The notes: a model not told the origin generated them from the letters alone. DNA of 64,000 bases from JACCTH01 sp963761985 (GCA_963761985.1 CAVXIT010000013.1:62001-126000); one strand, 5' to 3'; positions 1-9,108 are shown, counted from the first letter of the stretch. Numbers and translations are program-made.

Positions 1-1
1 C

Positions 2-868
2 GGTTGGAGCATGTATCACGGGAAGCGAGTTCCCGGTTTTCCCCAACATCCACATCGCGGTTTTGAAACAGTCACCGTCGTGAGGCGTGGTTTCATCGAT
101 CACTCGGACTCGCTCGGCGCCACGGCCCGATTTGGCCGGGGTGATACCCAGTGGCTCACCGCAGGCGGCGGCATCCAGCACTCAGAGATGTTTCCTCTGG
201 TCTCGACAACGGACCCCAACGAGCTCGAGCTGTTCCAGATCTGGCTCAACCTCCCCCCTCGCTCGAAGATGGTTCCGCCCTACTTCCGCATGTTGTGGTC
301 CGAGGAGATTCCAACGATCGTCGCCGAAGGCGGCCAAGTGACGATCGACGTCATCGCCGGGCAGCTTGATGGACACCGGGCACCCTCACCTCCGCCCGAC
401 TCGTGGGCTTCTCAACCCGGAACCGACTTCGGAATCTGGTTGATCAGGGTTGGTGCCGGGGCGAGCTGGTCGCTCCCTCCGGCCCCGTCCGGAGTTAATC
501 GCATGCTGCACTTCTTTGACGGCGATGAGGTATCGGTAGCCGGGACTCGACTTGTGCGGAATACCGGGGTGCGCCTGCTGCCCGAAGCTCTCACACCAAT
601 CGATAACTATGGGACGCCGGCGGAGTTCTTGCTGTTGCAGGGTCAGCCCATCGGAGCTCCCGTCTTTCAGATGGGCCCCTTCGTGATGAATACGCCTGAG
701 GAAATCGCCCAAGCGATGATCGACTATCGCACCACTGCTTTTGGGGGCTGGCCGTGGCCCACCATCGAGCCGGTTCACGACCGGACCCAGGGACGCTTCG
801 CGATACACGCCGACGGGCGAGTCGAGCATCGCGACCGCGATCTGACCGATTCAACCTCACTGATTTAG
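2..868 (+). CDS. Pirin family protein (5' truncated by window edge)
   Basis: Pirins are bicupin metal-binding proteins, variously quercetinase-like enzymes or transcription cofactors. The N-terminal cupin is clear: HPHRG then FETVT near the visible start, and an AGGGIQHSE motif about 45 residues later, together supplying the metal-binding His and Glu residues. The open frame runs to the first base of the window and pirins normally have about 30-50 residues before HPHRG, so the ATG at 11 is probably internal and the gene is cut by the edge. Its last 12 bases overlap the end of the convergent xth gene. Substrate unknown. Confidence 0.85.
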   Translation, partial: GWSMYHGKRVPGFPQHPHRGFETVTVVRRGFIDHSDSLGATARFGRGDTQWLTAGGGIQHSEMFPLVSTTDPNELELFQIWLNLPPRSKMVPPYFRMLWSEEIPTIVAEGGQVTIDVIAGQLDGHRAPSPPPDSWASQPGTDFGIWLIRVGAGASWSLPPAPSGVNRMLHFFDGDEVSVAGTRLVRNTGVRLLPEALTPIDNYGTPAEFLLLQGQPIGAPVFQMGPFVMNTPEEIAQAMIDYRTTAFGGWPWPTIEPVHDRTQGRFAIHADGRVEHRDRDLTDSTSLI

Positions 869-1759
869 GGGTAGGCGCTTAGGCCGCTGCCGGGCGGCAA
901 CGCGGACCAAAGCACTCTCCCAACCCGCGTCGAAGGGCACGCCCGGGGTGTCAAGGTCGAGGACCGCCGGCGCATGATCGGAGGGGGTCGGTGGCCCCTT
1001 TCTCGCCTCCCGGTCGATCTCCGCCCAAACGATGCGGTCGGCCACCGGCTTGGTCGCATAGAAAAGGTCGATGCGCATCCCATAGTTCTTGTGGAACATC
1101 CCCGCTCGATAGTCCCACCAGGAGAAGCGGCCCGGACCCGGTTGGACCAAACGAAACCCGTCGGTCAGCCCCCAGGCGCGGAGCGCCGCCAATTCTTCTC
1201 GCTCAGGCTCGGAAACGTGGGTGCCTCCATGGGCGGCGGCGGGATCCCAGACGTCTTCGTCAGCTGGGGTGACGTTGAAATCGCCAGCCATTATGAGCTC
1301 GTTGGTCGGACTCGCGTTCTCCTCGAGCCACCGACGCAGCCGTCGATACCACGCCAACTTGCCCTCATAGAACGGCGATCCCACCACCCGGCCGTTCGGT
1401 GCGTAGACACAAACAATGCGAATCCCCTCGCAAGTGACAGCGAGCATGCGCGCCTCGTCGAAGGGATCAAAGTCGTCTTCGCCTCCAGTCTTGCGACTGT
1501 CACGCACGGGTCCGTCGCCAAAGTTGGTGACGACTTCACTTACGCTGAGCCGGCTGGCGACCGCGACGCCGTTCCAGCGTCCCTCGCCGTGGTGAACCAT
1601 CTCGTAGCCGGCTGCGCGAAACGGCAATTCGGGAACTTGCTCGTCGGCGAGCTTCGTCTCCTGCATAAGAAAGATGTCGGGTTCAGCCCTCGCCACCCAG
1701 CGCTCGACCGCCGGCAGCCGCGCCTTGAGCGAATTCACGTTCCACGTGGCGATGCGCAT
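857..1759 (-). CDS. xth: Exodeoxyribonuclease III (AP endonuclease)
   Basis: Base-excision-repair enzyme that cleaves 5' of abasic sites and has 3'-5' exonuclease activity. The 300-aa length is normal for the family. Visible EEP-fold motifs are WNVNSLKAR at residues 6-14, QETK near 34, AGDFNVTP near 160 and PSDHAPAVLDL near 260, which carry the metal-binding Asn, Glu and Asp and the catalytic Asp-His pair. The start at 1759 gives the usual MRIATWNVNS N-terminus. It converges on the pirin gene with a 12-bp overlap of the two 3' ends. Confidence 0.95.
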   Translation of the reverse strand: MRIATWNVNSLKARLPAVERWVARAEPDIFLMQETKLADEQVPELPFRAAGYEMVHHGEGRWNGVAVASRLSVSEVVTNFGDGPVRDSRKTGGEDDFDPFDEARMLAVTCEGIRIVCVYAPNGRVVGSPFYEGKLAWYRRLRRWLEENASPTNELIMAGDFNVTPADEDVWDPAAAHGGTHVSEPEREELAALRAWGLTDGFRLVQPGPGRFSWWDYRAGMFHKNYGMRIDLFYATKPVADRIVWAEIDREARKGPPTPSDHAPAVLDLDTPGVPFDAGWESALVRVAARQRPKRLPLNQ

Positions 1760-1831
1760 CGAGGTCGAACCTAACGGCTATCGGCGAGGGGCGATCAATT
1801 GGTTTGAGCGGCGGGGTCATAGACTCGCGAC

Positions 1832-1960
1832 GTGAAGAAAACCTCACTGCCGATCATCATCGCGGTTGGCGCAATCACCGCGATCTTCGCCACTCTCCTC
1901 CAGAAGCGGATCGAGGCGGCGCAGCCGGCCGAGAATTGGGAACCCGTCAGCCTTGGCTAG
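1832..1960 (+). CDS. Small single-pass membrane protein (42 aa)
   Basis: A GTG-started frame encodes 42 residues: a KK N-terminus, a hydrophobic helix of about 17 residues (LPIIIAVGAITAIFATLL), then a short polar tail ending NWEPVSLG. The stop TAG at 1958-1960 directly abuts the ATG of the next gene at 1961, so the two are probably translationally coupled. Size, basic start, one helix and a Trp-containing tail resemble the small DLW-39-type proteins found near gyrA in Actinobacteria, but that is similarity of layout only. Function unknown. Confidence 0.5.
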   Translation: MKKTSLPIIIAVGAITAIFATLLQKRIEAAQPAENWEPVSLG

Positions 1961-2614
1961 ATGAAGGTTCTCGTCCTCGCTGATCAAGAGTTTGAGCTCC
2001 GGGTTGCCCACATTCTCACCTCGGAAAGCGGCGTCGAGGCAGTGGCGTATTTAGGGGAAGCCCGCTCGTCGGTGATCCAAAAAGTGGATTCGGCGGCTGG
2101 CCACGACCTTGTGGTCGGATACGGACCGAAAGCGTTTGAGGTTGCGGCCGAATCGGGTGCCGCAGTCATCACCGCGGCCGAGGTCGATGTCAGCCCCGTA
2201 CCGGCGGTGGTTGGAGCCTCTCTGCGGGGCCTCGGACTTGCCATGGCCGCCCGGTTGGAATCCGCCGGGGTCCGCGTTGACCGGGTAGCCACCGCCGAAC
2301 CGAATGGACACCCGGCAGGGTCAGAGAAAGTTGGCTTCCCGAAGCCGGTCGGCCGCACGAGCGGCGTGCAACTGGTCGATCGTCCGGTGCGGGTGGTCGA
2401 ATCAAACTCGGATGCGCCCTGGGCCGCGGTCATGGTGGAGGCAGGCCGGAAGGGCCAGGCAGTGGTTGATGACCACCGCTTCCTGCAAGCGATCGCCCTG
2501 GCGGCCGCGATTGCCCTCGTACCCCCGGCCGGAATCGTCCGCGTTTGGGACTCGCCACAGATTTACCTGGCCAGAGCCGAAGCGATGGGCCTGGTGGCGG
2601 CCGAACGGTCCTAG
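1961..2614 (+). CDS. Hypothetical protein (217 aa)
   Basis: I do not recognise this protein. It begins MKVLVLADQEFELRVAHIL, an alternating hydrophobic beta-strand start like a small Rossmann or receiver fold, and is rich in Ala and Val with no long membrane helix or signal peptide. A Gly/Pro-rich linker lies near residues 110-135. The ATG follows the stop of the small membrane protein gene without a gap. The gene converges on DUF3566-gyrA, separated by a 21-bp palindrome. It could be a nucleotide-binding or regulatory protein. Confidence 0.55.
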   Translation: MKVLVLADQEFELRVAHILTSESGVEAVAYLGEARSSVIQKVDSAAGHDLVVGYGPKAFEVAAESGAAVITAAEVDVSPVPAVVGASLRGLGLAMAARLESAGVRVDRVATAEPNGHPAGSEKVGFPKPVGRTSGVQLVDRPVRVVESNSDAPWAAVMVEAGRKGQAVVDDHRFLQAIALAAAIALVPPAGIVRVWDSPQIYLARAEAMGLVAAERS

Positions 2615-2652
2615 GCAACCGTTCTGTGGGCTGGAGAGGGTGTTGTACACCC

Positions 2653-2673
2653 TTGCGAACCCTGGGTTCGCAA
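2653..2673. repeat. GCGAACCC palindrome, copy 1
   Basis: A perfect 21-bp dyad (10-bp arms, 1-bp centre) with core GCGAACCCTGGGTTCGC lies between the converging ends of the hypothetical gene and DUF3566, next to GTACA on the left and AAAAA on the right. The same core recurs twice upstream of copZ (62399-62465) with similar flanks, so it is a dispersed element. Here it may also act as a bidirectional terminator. Confidence 0.6.
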
Positions 2674-2679
2674 AAAGCG

Positions 2680-3165
2680 CTAGGTGCGGACTTCCTCGGT
2701 GGGCTCGTCGGCAGGCACTGAGGTCGCGGCCCCGTTGGGTGCCGGGGCGGCGGGGGTGAAACGGCGAGGAGGGGCGGCAGGAGCCACGCTCAGCGGGGCG
2801 AGCGATTCCTCGAGCACGACGACTTCGACCCCTCCGACTACATCGGTCACGAGGTTGTACATGACGGCGGTCAGGGTCATCAGCCCAGTGGTGAGAACCG
2901 CCCAAACCACCGAGCCAAACACTGCGGCTCGGAGGAAACGCTCGCTGTTTGCGAAGGGGTTCTCCCCCTCATCGAGCAAGGTGATCTTGACCAGGATCTC
3001 GGTGATCCTTTCCGGGATGCCCGCGGCGGTGATCACCGACCAGAACATCACGAGACCCAGAACGAGACCCAGGCCCAGCACCACGTTGAGGAGGGCTGAG
3101 ACTTTGAGGACCGTCCACGGGTCGATCTTGCGAATGATGCGGCGAACACGCCGGACCGTGGTCAT
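2680..3165 (-). CDS. DUF3566 family membrane protein
   Basis: Actinobacterial membrane protein normally encoded just after gyrA. The N-terminus has the family pattern of an Arg-rich cytoplasmic stretch followed by IDPWTVLKVSALLNV (about residues 14-28) and a first membrane helix. A second helix covers about residues 90-112. The C-terminal 40 residues are a Pro/Ala-rich low-complexity tail. It starts 32 bp after gyrA on the same strand, so it is the last gene of a gyrB-gyrA-DUF3566 transcript. Biochemical function is unknown. Confidence 0.85.
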   Translation of the reverse strand: MTTVRRVRRIIRKIDPWTVLKVSALLNVVLGLGLVLGLVMFWSVITAAGIPERITEILVKITLLDEGENPFANSERFLRAAVFGSVVWAVLTTGLMTLTAVMYNLVTDVVGGVEVVVLEESLAPLSVAPAAPPRRFTPAAPAPNGAATSVPADEPTEEVRT

Positions 3166-3197
3166 GAAGTGAGGTCAGTTTACCGGGGGTGTCCGGC

Positions 3198-5639
3198 TTA
3201 CTCGACCTCTTCCGGCGGAACAACGGTGAAAGCGGCCAACTGCGAGCCTGGATCGAGTCGCATCGCCTTGACTCCGGTGGAGTCGCGCTGCTGACGGCTG
3301 ATCTGATCTGCCGGGATCCGGGTGGCGGTTCCTCGAGAAGAGATCAGAAAAACTTCAGTGCCTTTGGCCACTAAGAGGGCGCCCACCAGAGCTCCCCGAA
3401 CCTTGGTGAGTTTGATTGCCTTGACCCCAATCCCACCCCGCTTCTGTCGGGGGAATTGCATTGTCGAGGTGCGCTTGCCATAACCGTTCGAAGTGAGGAG
3501 CAAAACGTCGTCCCCATCGGCCGACGATGTTGCCGCTACAACCTTGTCGCCGGCTCGGAGGCGGATTCCACGGACACCTTGGGTCGCCCGTCCCATCGGG
3601 CGCAGGTCCGCCTCTGGAAAACGAATTCCCTGACCGTTGGCGGTAAAGATCATGACATCGTTCTCGCCACCCGTTCTTCGCACCGAGACCACTTCGTCGC
3701 CTTCCGTGAGCTTGATTGCGACCAACGTCTGGTTGCGGCTGTCGTAATCGCGGAAGAGCGTCTTCTTCGCCGTCCCGAGCTTCGTTCCAATGACCAAAAA
3801 GCGCGACGTCTCGTAATCGCGTGTGTCGATGATGGCTTCGATCCGTTCCTGCGGATCGAGCGGCAGCACGGCCTGGGCCAGGACCCCCTTTGAGGTCCGC
3901 GCCTGGCGCGGAATCTCATGCGCCTTCACGCGATGCACAAGACCCTTGTTGGTGAAAAAGAGCAGATAAGCATGAGCGGTGGTGTGGACCAGATGAGCCA
4001 CGACGTCATCGCCGGTCACTTCCGCGGCTTTCACTCCGCGTCCGCCCCGCCCCTGGGTCTTGTAGGTGTTGGCCGGGACCGACTTCACATAGCCCGAGGC
4101 GGAGACGGTGACGATCAGCTCGTCATCGGCGATCAGGTCCTCCAGCGACATCTCGCCTTCGTCGGGGATGATGATGCTTCGGCGAGGGTCCGCGAACTTC
4201 TCTTTGATCTCGGTGAGGTCCTCACGGATGATCGCCCTCCGCCGGCCCGGATCGGCCAGGATTGCCTTCAGATCGGCGATCAACTCGACCAATGCCGCCA
4301 GTTCGTCCCGCAGTTTGTTGACCTCGAGGGCCGTCAAGCGGCGCAACGGCATGTCGAGGATCGCGTTGGTCTGGATCTCGGTTAGCTCGAAGCGCTCCAT
4401 CAGACGCGTCCGCGCGTTGGGAGTATCCGTAGAAGCGCGGATGATGGCGACAACTTCATCAATGTTGTCGACGGCCACGATCAGGCCTTCGAGGATGTGA
4501 GCCCTGGCCTCGGCCTCGGTCAGGCGGTGTTGGGTCCGCCGTTCGATCACCTCCATCTGGTGATCGAGGTAGTAACCGATCATCCCGGCCAGGTTGAGGG
4601 TCCGGGGCACGCCGTCCACCAACGCCACCATGTTGACCCCGAACGTTTCTTGGAGCGGGGTGAGCTTGTAGAGCTGGTTGAGGATGACTTGGGGAACGGC
4701 GTTGTTCTTCAGCTCGATGACAAGCCGGATCCCCCGCCGGTTGTCGGACTCGTTGCGAACGTCGGCGATACCGGTGAGTCGCTTGTCGTCGACCAGGACC
4801 CGGATCTTCTCCATCACCCGTTCGATCGACACCTGGTAGGGCATCCGGGTGACAATCAAGGCGATGCGCCCTTTGCGTATCTCCTGGGGCTCGGCCAGCG
4901 CCCGCATCCGTACCGACCCGCGTCCCGAGGCGAGATACTCCCTGATCCCGGCGGTGCCAACCAGGTAGCCGCCGGTGGGGAAGTCGGGGCCCTTGACGAA
5001 CTGCATCAATTCTTCGGAGTCGGCTTCGGAGTTCTCCAACTTATGGAGGCAGGCATCGATTACTTCGCCGAGGTTGTGCGCGGGGATGTTGGTCGCCATG
5101 CCGACTGCGATCCCCTGGCTGCCGTTGACAAGAAGGTTCGGGAAACGAGCCGGCAGAACCGTCGGTTCTTCGATCTCACCGGCATAGTTTTCGACGAAGT
5201 TGACGGTGCTCTCGCCGATGCCCTCGAGCAGACGCATCGAGAGGTGGGTTAGCCGGCATTCGGTGTAACGATCGGCCCCAGGCGGGTCGTCGATGGTTCC
5301 GAAATTGCCTTGCGGATCGATGAGGAGATGGCGCATCGAGAAGTCCTGACCCATTCGGACGAGGGCGTCGTAAATCGCTTGATTGCCGTGGGGGTGATAG
5401 TTGCCCATGACCTCACCCACGACCTTGGCGCACTTGCGATGCGGCGTGGTCGGGCCGATGTTGTTCTCGAACATCGAATAGATGATCCGGCGCTGAACCG
5501 GCTTGAGGCCATCACGCACGTCCGGTAGGGCCCGACTGACGATGACCGACATGGCATAGTCGACAAAAGACTGCTCGAGCTCCTCGTTGATGTCGATGGA
5601 GCCCACGCCGACAGGCATGTCATCGTTGCGATCGGTCAC
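3198..5639 (-). CDS. gyrA: DNA gyrase subunit A
   Basis: Breakage-reunion subunit of gyrase, which with GyrB introduces negative supercoils. At 813 aa it has the normal length: winged-helix and tower domains, then the six-bladed C-terminal beta-pinwheel with a GRGGRG-like GyrA box (QGRGGRGV). The catalytic Tyr is Y125 in GADRYTECR. The quinolone-determining segment reads HPHGNQAIYD (residues 82-91), so the position equivalent to E. coli Ser83 is Gln87 and the residue before it is Asn instead of Asp; the acidic residue equivalent to Asp87 is retained (Asp91). The gene lies 11 bp downstream of gyrB. Confidence 0.98.
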   Translation of the reverse strand: MTDRNDDMPVGVGSIDINEELEQSFVDYAMSVIVSRALPDVRDGLKPVQRRIIYSMFENNIGPTTPHRKCAKVVGEVMGNYHPHGNQAIYDALVRMGQDFSMRHLLIDPQGNFGTIDDPPGADRYTECRLTHLSMRLLEGIGESTVNFVENYAGEIEEPTVLPARFPNLLVNGSQGIAVGMATNIPAHNLGEVIDACLHKLENSEADSEELMQFVKGPDFPTGGYLVGTAGIREYLASGRGSVRMRALAEPQEIRKGRIALIVTRMPYQVSIERVMEKIRVLVDDKRLTGIADVRNESDNRRGIRLVIELKNNAVPQVILNQLYKLTPLQETFGVNMVALVDGVPRTLNLAGMIGYYLDHQMEVIERRTQHRLTEAEARAHILEGLIVAVDNIDEVVAIIRASTDTPNARTRLMERFELTEIQTNAILDMPLRRLTALEVNKLRDELAALVELIADLKAILADPGRRRAIIREDLTEIKEKFADPRRSIIIPDEGEMSLEDLIADDELIVTVSASGYVKSVPANTYKTQGRGGRGVKAAEVTGDDVVAHLVHTTAHAYLLFFTNKGLVHRVKAHEIPRQARTSKGVLAQAVLPLDPQERIEAIIDTRDYETSRFLVIGTKLGTAKKTLFRDYDSRNQTLVAIKLTEGDEVVSVRRTGGENDVMIFTANGQGIRFPEADLRPMGRATQGVRGIRLRAGDKVVAATSSADGDDVLLLTSNGYGKRTSTMQFPRQKRGGIGVKAIKLTKVRGALVGALLVAKGTEVFLISSRGTATRIPADQISRQQRDSTGVKAMRLDPGSQLAAFTVVPPEEVE

Positions 5640-5650
5640 CGGGAGCCCTT

Positions 5651-7573
5651 CTATATATCGAGGAAGCGAACGTCTTTGGCGTTCTGCTGGATGAACAATT
5701 TGCGTTCGGCGACGTCATCGCCCATCAGGATCGAGAACAACCGATCGGCGCGGAAGGCGTCTTCGACCTCCACCCGCAAAAGCGTCCGGGTCTCAGGGTC
5801 CATGGTGGTGACTCGCAGCTCCTCGGCGTCCATCTCACCCAGCCCCTTGAAACGAGAGGGCCGAACCTTTGGATGCTCCTTGCGGAACTCAGCGAGAGCC
5901 GAATCGTCTTTGAGGTAGTGGACCTTCGCCCCGACTTTGACCCGGTAGAGAGGAGGCTGAGCGATGTAGACGTAACCCGCCTCGATCAAACCCCGCATGT
6001 GTCGGAAAAGAAAAGTGAGTAGCAACGTACGGATGTGCGAACCGTCGACATCGGCGTCGGCCAGGATGATCACTTTGTGATAGCGGGCTTTGGCGAGGTC
6101 GAACTCGTCGCCAATTCCGGTGCCAACCGCGGTGATCAGATCGATGATCTCGGTGTTCTGCAGCGCTTTTGCCAGCCGGGCCTTTTCGACGTTGAGAATC
6201 TTGCCGCGGATGGGCAACACCGCCTGGGTGTGCGAGTTGCGACCCTGTTTGGCCGGCCCGGCGGCCGACTTTCCCTCGACGATGAAGAGCTCGGCCTCGT
6301 CGGGGTTGCGCGATGAACAGTCGGCCAGCTTGTCGGGCAACCCTCCCGACTCGAGGCCCGACTTTCGCCTCGTGAGGTCGCGGGCTTTGCGAGCCGCCTC
6401 CCGGGCCTTGGCCGCGGTGATGCACTTTTCGACGATCCGGCGCGCCTCGCTCGAATACCTCTCCAACCACTCGGGCAGATAGCGGTTGAGAACCTTCTCC
6501 ACATACGAGCGGATCTCGGTGTTACCGAGTTTCGTTTTCGTCTGACCCTCGAATTGCGGATTGCGCACTCGCACGGAGAGCACCGCGGTCAGGCCCTCAC
6601 GGATGTCCTCGCCGGTGAGGTTGTCGTCCTTTTCCTTGAGCAAACCCTTTTGGCGAGCGAAGGCGTTGACCGCATTGGTCATCGCCTTGCGGAAGCCCTC
6701 TTCATGGGTTCCGCCTTCATGCGTGTTGATGTTGTTGGCGAAGGAAAGAATCGACTCGGTATAGGTGCCGGTCCATTGCATAGCCAGCTCCAACTCGGCT
6801 TCGTCCGAGCGATCGATCAACTCGACAACGTGCGCGTGCACCGGCTCGCGGTTCACATTGAGGTGCTTGACGAAGTCGACCAGGCCCCCCTTGAAGTGGA
6901 ACAGGTCGGCGCGCGGCTCTTCTCCGTCGTCGGGTGGACGTTCGTCGTGGAGAGCGATCTCCAAACCGCGATTGAGATAGGCCAGCTCACGCAGACGGCT
7001 GGCGACGGTGTCGTAGTCGAACTCCAGTGTGTCGGTGAAGATCTGGTTGTCCGGCCAAAAGTTGATCGTGGTGCCCGTGTTCTTTTTCCAGGGCTTCAGC
7101 TTCTCGACCTTGGTCAGGGCCTTGCCTCGTTGGAACGATTGCCCCCACACGAATCCGTCGCGTCGGATCTCGGCCGACAAATGCGAGGAAAGCGCGTTTA
7201 CCACCGAGACCCCGACGCCGTGAAGGCCGCCGGAAACGGTGTAGGCCCCCTGTTCGAACTTGCCACCGGCATGGAGCGTGCCCAAGACGACAGTGAGTGC
7301 TGACTGTTTGGTCTTGGGGTGAAAGTCGACGGGAATGCCGCGGCCGTCGTCAACCACCCTCACGCCGCCATCGGCCAACAAGCTCACGTCGATGCGGGTG
7401 GCGTAGCCGGCCATGGCTTCGTCAACCGAGTTGTCAACCACTTCCCAGACGAGATGATGAAGACCGCGCGCGCCAGTCGACCCGATATACATGCTGGGTC
7501 GCTTGCGTACGGCCTCGAGACCCTCGAGGACCTTGATGTCGCGGGCGTCGTACGACGCGTTTCCGTTGGTCAA
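5651..7573 (-). CDS. gyrB: DNA gyrase subunit B
   Basis: ATPase subunit of gyrase, 640 aa as usual. The GHKL ATPase motifs are intact: EVVDNSVDEA (44-53), DDGRGI (75-80) and GGLHGVG (115-121). The TOPRIM domain keeps the catalytic Glu433 and DADVDG (506-511), but the normally near-invariant EGDSAGGSAK reads EGKSAAGPAK (433-442), and the Lys that usually follows LPL/LPI in LPxKGK is Arg456. The start ATG gives a normal N-terminus. A promoter-like TATAAT lies 69 bp upstream in the gap shared with divergent recF. Confidence 0.98.
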   Translation of the reverse strand: MTNGNASYDARDIKVLEGLEAVRKRPSMYIGSTGARGLHHLVWEVVDNSVDEAMAGYATRIDVSLLADGGVRVVDDGRGIPVDFHPKTKQSALTVVLGTLHAGGKFEQGAYTVSGGLHGVGVSVVNALSSHLSAEIRRDGFVWGQSFQRGKALTKVEKLKPWKKNTGTTINFWPDNQIFTDTLEFDYDTVASRLRELAYLNRGLEIALHDERPPDDGEEPRADLFHFKGGLVDFVKHLNVNREPVHAHVVELIDRSDEAELELAMQWTGTYTESILSFANNINTHEGGTHEEGFRKAMTNAVNAFARQKGLLKEKDDNLTGEDIREGLTAVLSVRVRNPQFEGQTKTKLGNTEIRSYVEKVLNRYLPEWLERYSSEARRIVEKCITAAKAREAARKARDLTRRKSGLESGGLPDKLADCSSRNPDEAELFIVEGKSAAGPAKQGRNSHTQAVLPIRGKILNVEKARLAKALQNTEIIDLITAVGTGIGDEFDLAKARYHKVIILADADVDGSHIRTLLLTFLFRHMRGLIEAGYVYIAQPPLYRVKVGAKVHYLKDDSALAEFRKEHPKVRPSRFKGLGEMDAEELRVTTMDPETRTLLRVEVEDAFRADRLFSILMGDDVAERKLFIQQNAKDVRFLDI

Positions 7574-7641
7574 ATCATCTCCCGGAAGCGCAAAACAGGC
7601 GGCGCGCAGGGCCGGAAAAGAGGCCTGATTGCACGTTTGTA

Positions 7642-7670
7642 ATTATAGCTTCTGACGACCCGGTTGAGAA
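7642..7670 (-). promoter_or_regulatory. Predicted gyrB promoter
   Basis: On the minus strand a perfect -10 hexamer TATAAT (7647-7642) is preceded after 17 bp by TTCTCA (7670-7665), a 4-of-6 match to the -35 consensus. It faces gyrB and would give a leader of about 60 nt. It lies in the 129-bp gap between gyrB and divergent recF, so the two genes must be read from this one region. Confidence 0.5.
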
Positions 7671-7702
7671 CCCGGTCACAGCCACCCATTAGCGTTCAAG
7701 GT

Positions 7703-8788
7703 GTGCTGCTCAACTGGCTCAAGCTGACCGAATTTCGCTCCTATCGGTCGCTCGATTGGGCTCCAGCTCAGGGCGTGAACATCCTGGTGGGCGACAACGG
7801 AGCCGGCAAAACCAACCTTCTCGAGGCAATCGGCTATCTGTCGACGTTGCGCTCGTTTCGCTCGGCTCCCGACGAAGCGCTTGTGGCCGAGGGTGCGGAG
7901 TCGGCGGTAGTCCGAGGCGAAGCCACTGAGTTGTTGGAAGTGGAGATCCGCCTGCGCGGAGGCCGTAAGGCGAGGCTCGCGCAGAAACCACTCGCACGTT
8001 CGACCGACCCCTTGTCAGTTTTGCGAGTAGTGACATTTCTCCCCGAAGATCTCGACCTCATCAAAGGCGGACCGGGCGGGCGCCGCGCCTTCCTCGACGA
8101 CGTCGCCATCCAGTTTTGGCCAGCAGCCGCCCTCGACCAAGCAGAGTTCGATCGTTCGCTCCGGCAACGCAATGCCTTCCTCAAGCATGGAGATCGCGAC
8201 GAAGCCACCCTCGAGGTGTGGGACGCACGGCTCGCGCAGGCGTCGGCCAGGCTGATGATTCGCCGTGCGCGCACCGCACAGCTCCTCGAACATTCCCTGA
8301 GCGACGTCTACAACCAGATCGCCGGCAAGCGACACAGCCTCTGTTTCCAATACGATTCCGAATGGGGAGGAACGCTCGATCCGTCGACGCCGGCGGCCGA
8401 ATGGACGGCAGCCCTCCTCGCCGCTTTGAGCAAACGCCGCCGGGGGGACTTCGAGCTCCGGACCACAGGAGCCGGTCCTCATCGAGACGACCCCGCCCTC
8501 CTCCTCGAAGGTCGCAGCACTCGCCACCAGTCGAGCCAGGGAGAGCAGAGGTCACTAGCGCTAGCGCTCCGCCTCGCCACCCATCGCGCCATCACCGAGC
8601 AAACCGGCCAATCGCCCTTGCTCCTCCTCGACGACGTCTATTCGGAACTGGACCATGATCGAGCTAAGTCACTCACCGACGCCCTCCCGGCTGCTCAGAC
8701 TTTCATCACAACTACCAGGCCAGAAGAGGTTCCCTTGCAGGGGTTCGCGTGGCAGGTGGCCCATGGCAACGTCCGCGCCCACCCATGA
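7703..8788 (+). CDS. recF: DNA replication and repair protein RecF
   Basis: SMC-like ATPase that helps load RecA at single-strand gaps. Walker A is GDNGAGKTN near residue 33, the ABC signature is SQGEQRSLALAL near 290, and Walker B with D-loop is LLLLDDVYSELD near 322. With the GTG at 7703 the protein is 361 aa and starts just before LNWLKLTEFRSYR, the typical RecF opening; the TTG at 7664 would add an unconserved extension. It is on the opposite strand to gyrB and dnaN, unlike the usual co-directional dnaA-dnaN-recF-gyrB order. It overlaps dciA by 4 bp. Confidence 0.93.
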   Translation: MLLNWLKLTEFRSYRSLDWAPAQGVNILVGDNGAGKTNLLEAIGYLSTLRSFRSAPDEALVAEGAESAVVRGEATELLEVEIRLRGGRKARLAQKPLARSTDPLSVLRVVTFLPEDLDLIKGGPGGRRAFLDDVAIQFWPAAALDQAEFDRSLRQRNAFLKHGDRDEATLEVWDARLAQASARLMIRRARTAQLLEHSLSDVYNQIAGKRHSLCFQYDSEWGGTLDPSTPAAEWTAALLAALSKRRRGDFELRTTGAGPHRDDPALLLEGRSTRHQSSQGEQRSLALALRLATHRAITEQTGQSPLLLLDDVYSELDHDRAKSLTDALPAAQTFITTTRPEEVPLQGFAWQVAHGNVRAHP

Positions 8789-9102
8789 CCCAGCCCAAAC
8801 CGGTCGAGCCGGAATCGGTCGAATCGGTGCTGCGCCAGATGTTGTCGCGCCTCGGTCTTCCCGATCCGAGTTTGATCGAAGCGTTGCGTGCCGAGTGGAA
8901 TGAGCTAACCGGTGAACCGTGGGCCGGCCAATCCCAGCCCGCCTATCTCCGCAAAGGAGAACTCGTCGTGACCGTCGCCGTGCCTTCGCTGATCGCTCTA
9001 CTGCGCTACTCCACCGGTGACCTATTGCGACGGCTCGATGCGCGCTTTGGCGAAGAGGTGATCTCCTCGGTCCGCGTCGTTTCTTCCCCTAGGGCTGGGT
9101 AA
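8785..9102 (+). CDS. dciA: DciA-like DUF721 protein, replicative helicase loader/operator
   Basis: DUF721/DciA proteins interact with DnaB and support helicase loading in bacteria lacking DnaC/DnaI. The 105-aa protein has a short N-terminal extension followed by the compact domain with LRAEWNELTGEPWAGQSQP and a GELVVTVAVPSLIALLRY beta-alpha segment typical of the family. The start ATG overlaps the recF TGA (ATGA), the same coupling seen where the pair is in its usual orientation. It converges on dnaN with a gap of 6 bp. Confidence 0.85.
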   Translation: MTQPKPVEPESVESVLRQMLSRLGLPDPSLIEALRAEWNELTGEPWAGQSQPAYLRKGELVVTVAVPSLIALLRYSTGDLLRRLDARFGEEVISSVRVVSSPRAG

Positions 9103-9108
9103 GAATCT

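Noticed and set aside
1740..1753. GTTCCACGTGGCGA, a parS-like word
   Set aside because: It encodes the invariant TWNVN of exonuclease III, and its right half does not match parS.
4497..5252. 251-aa plus-strand frame opposite gyrA
   Set aside because: Antisense shadow of a highly conserved gene.
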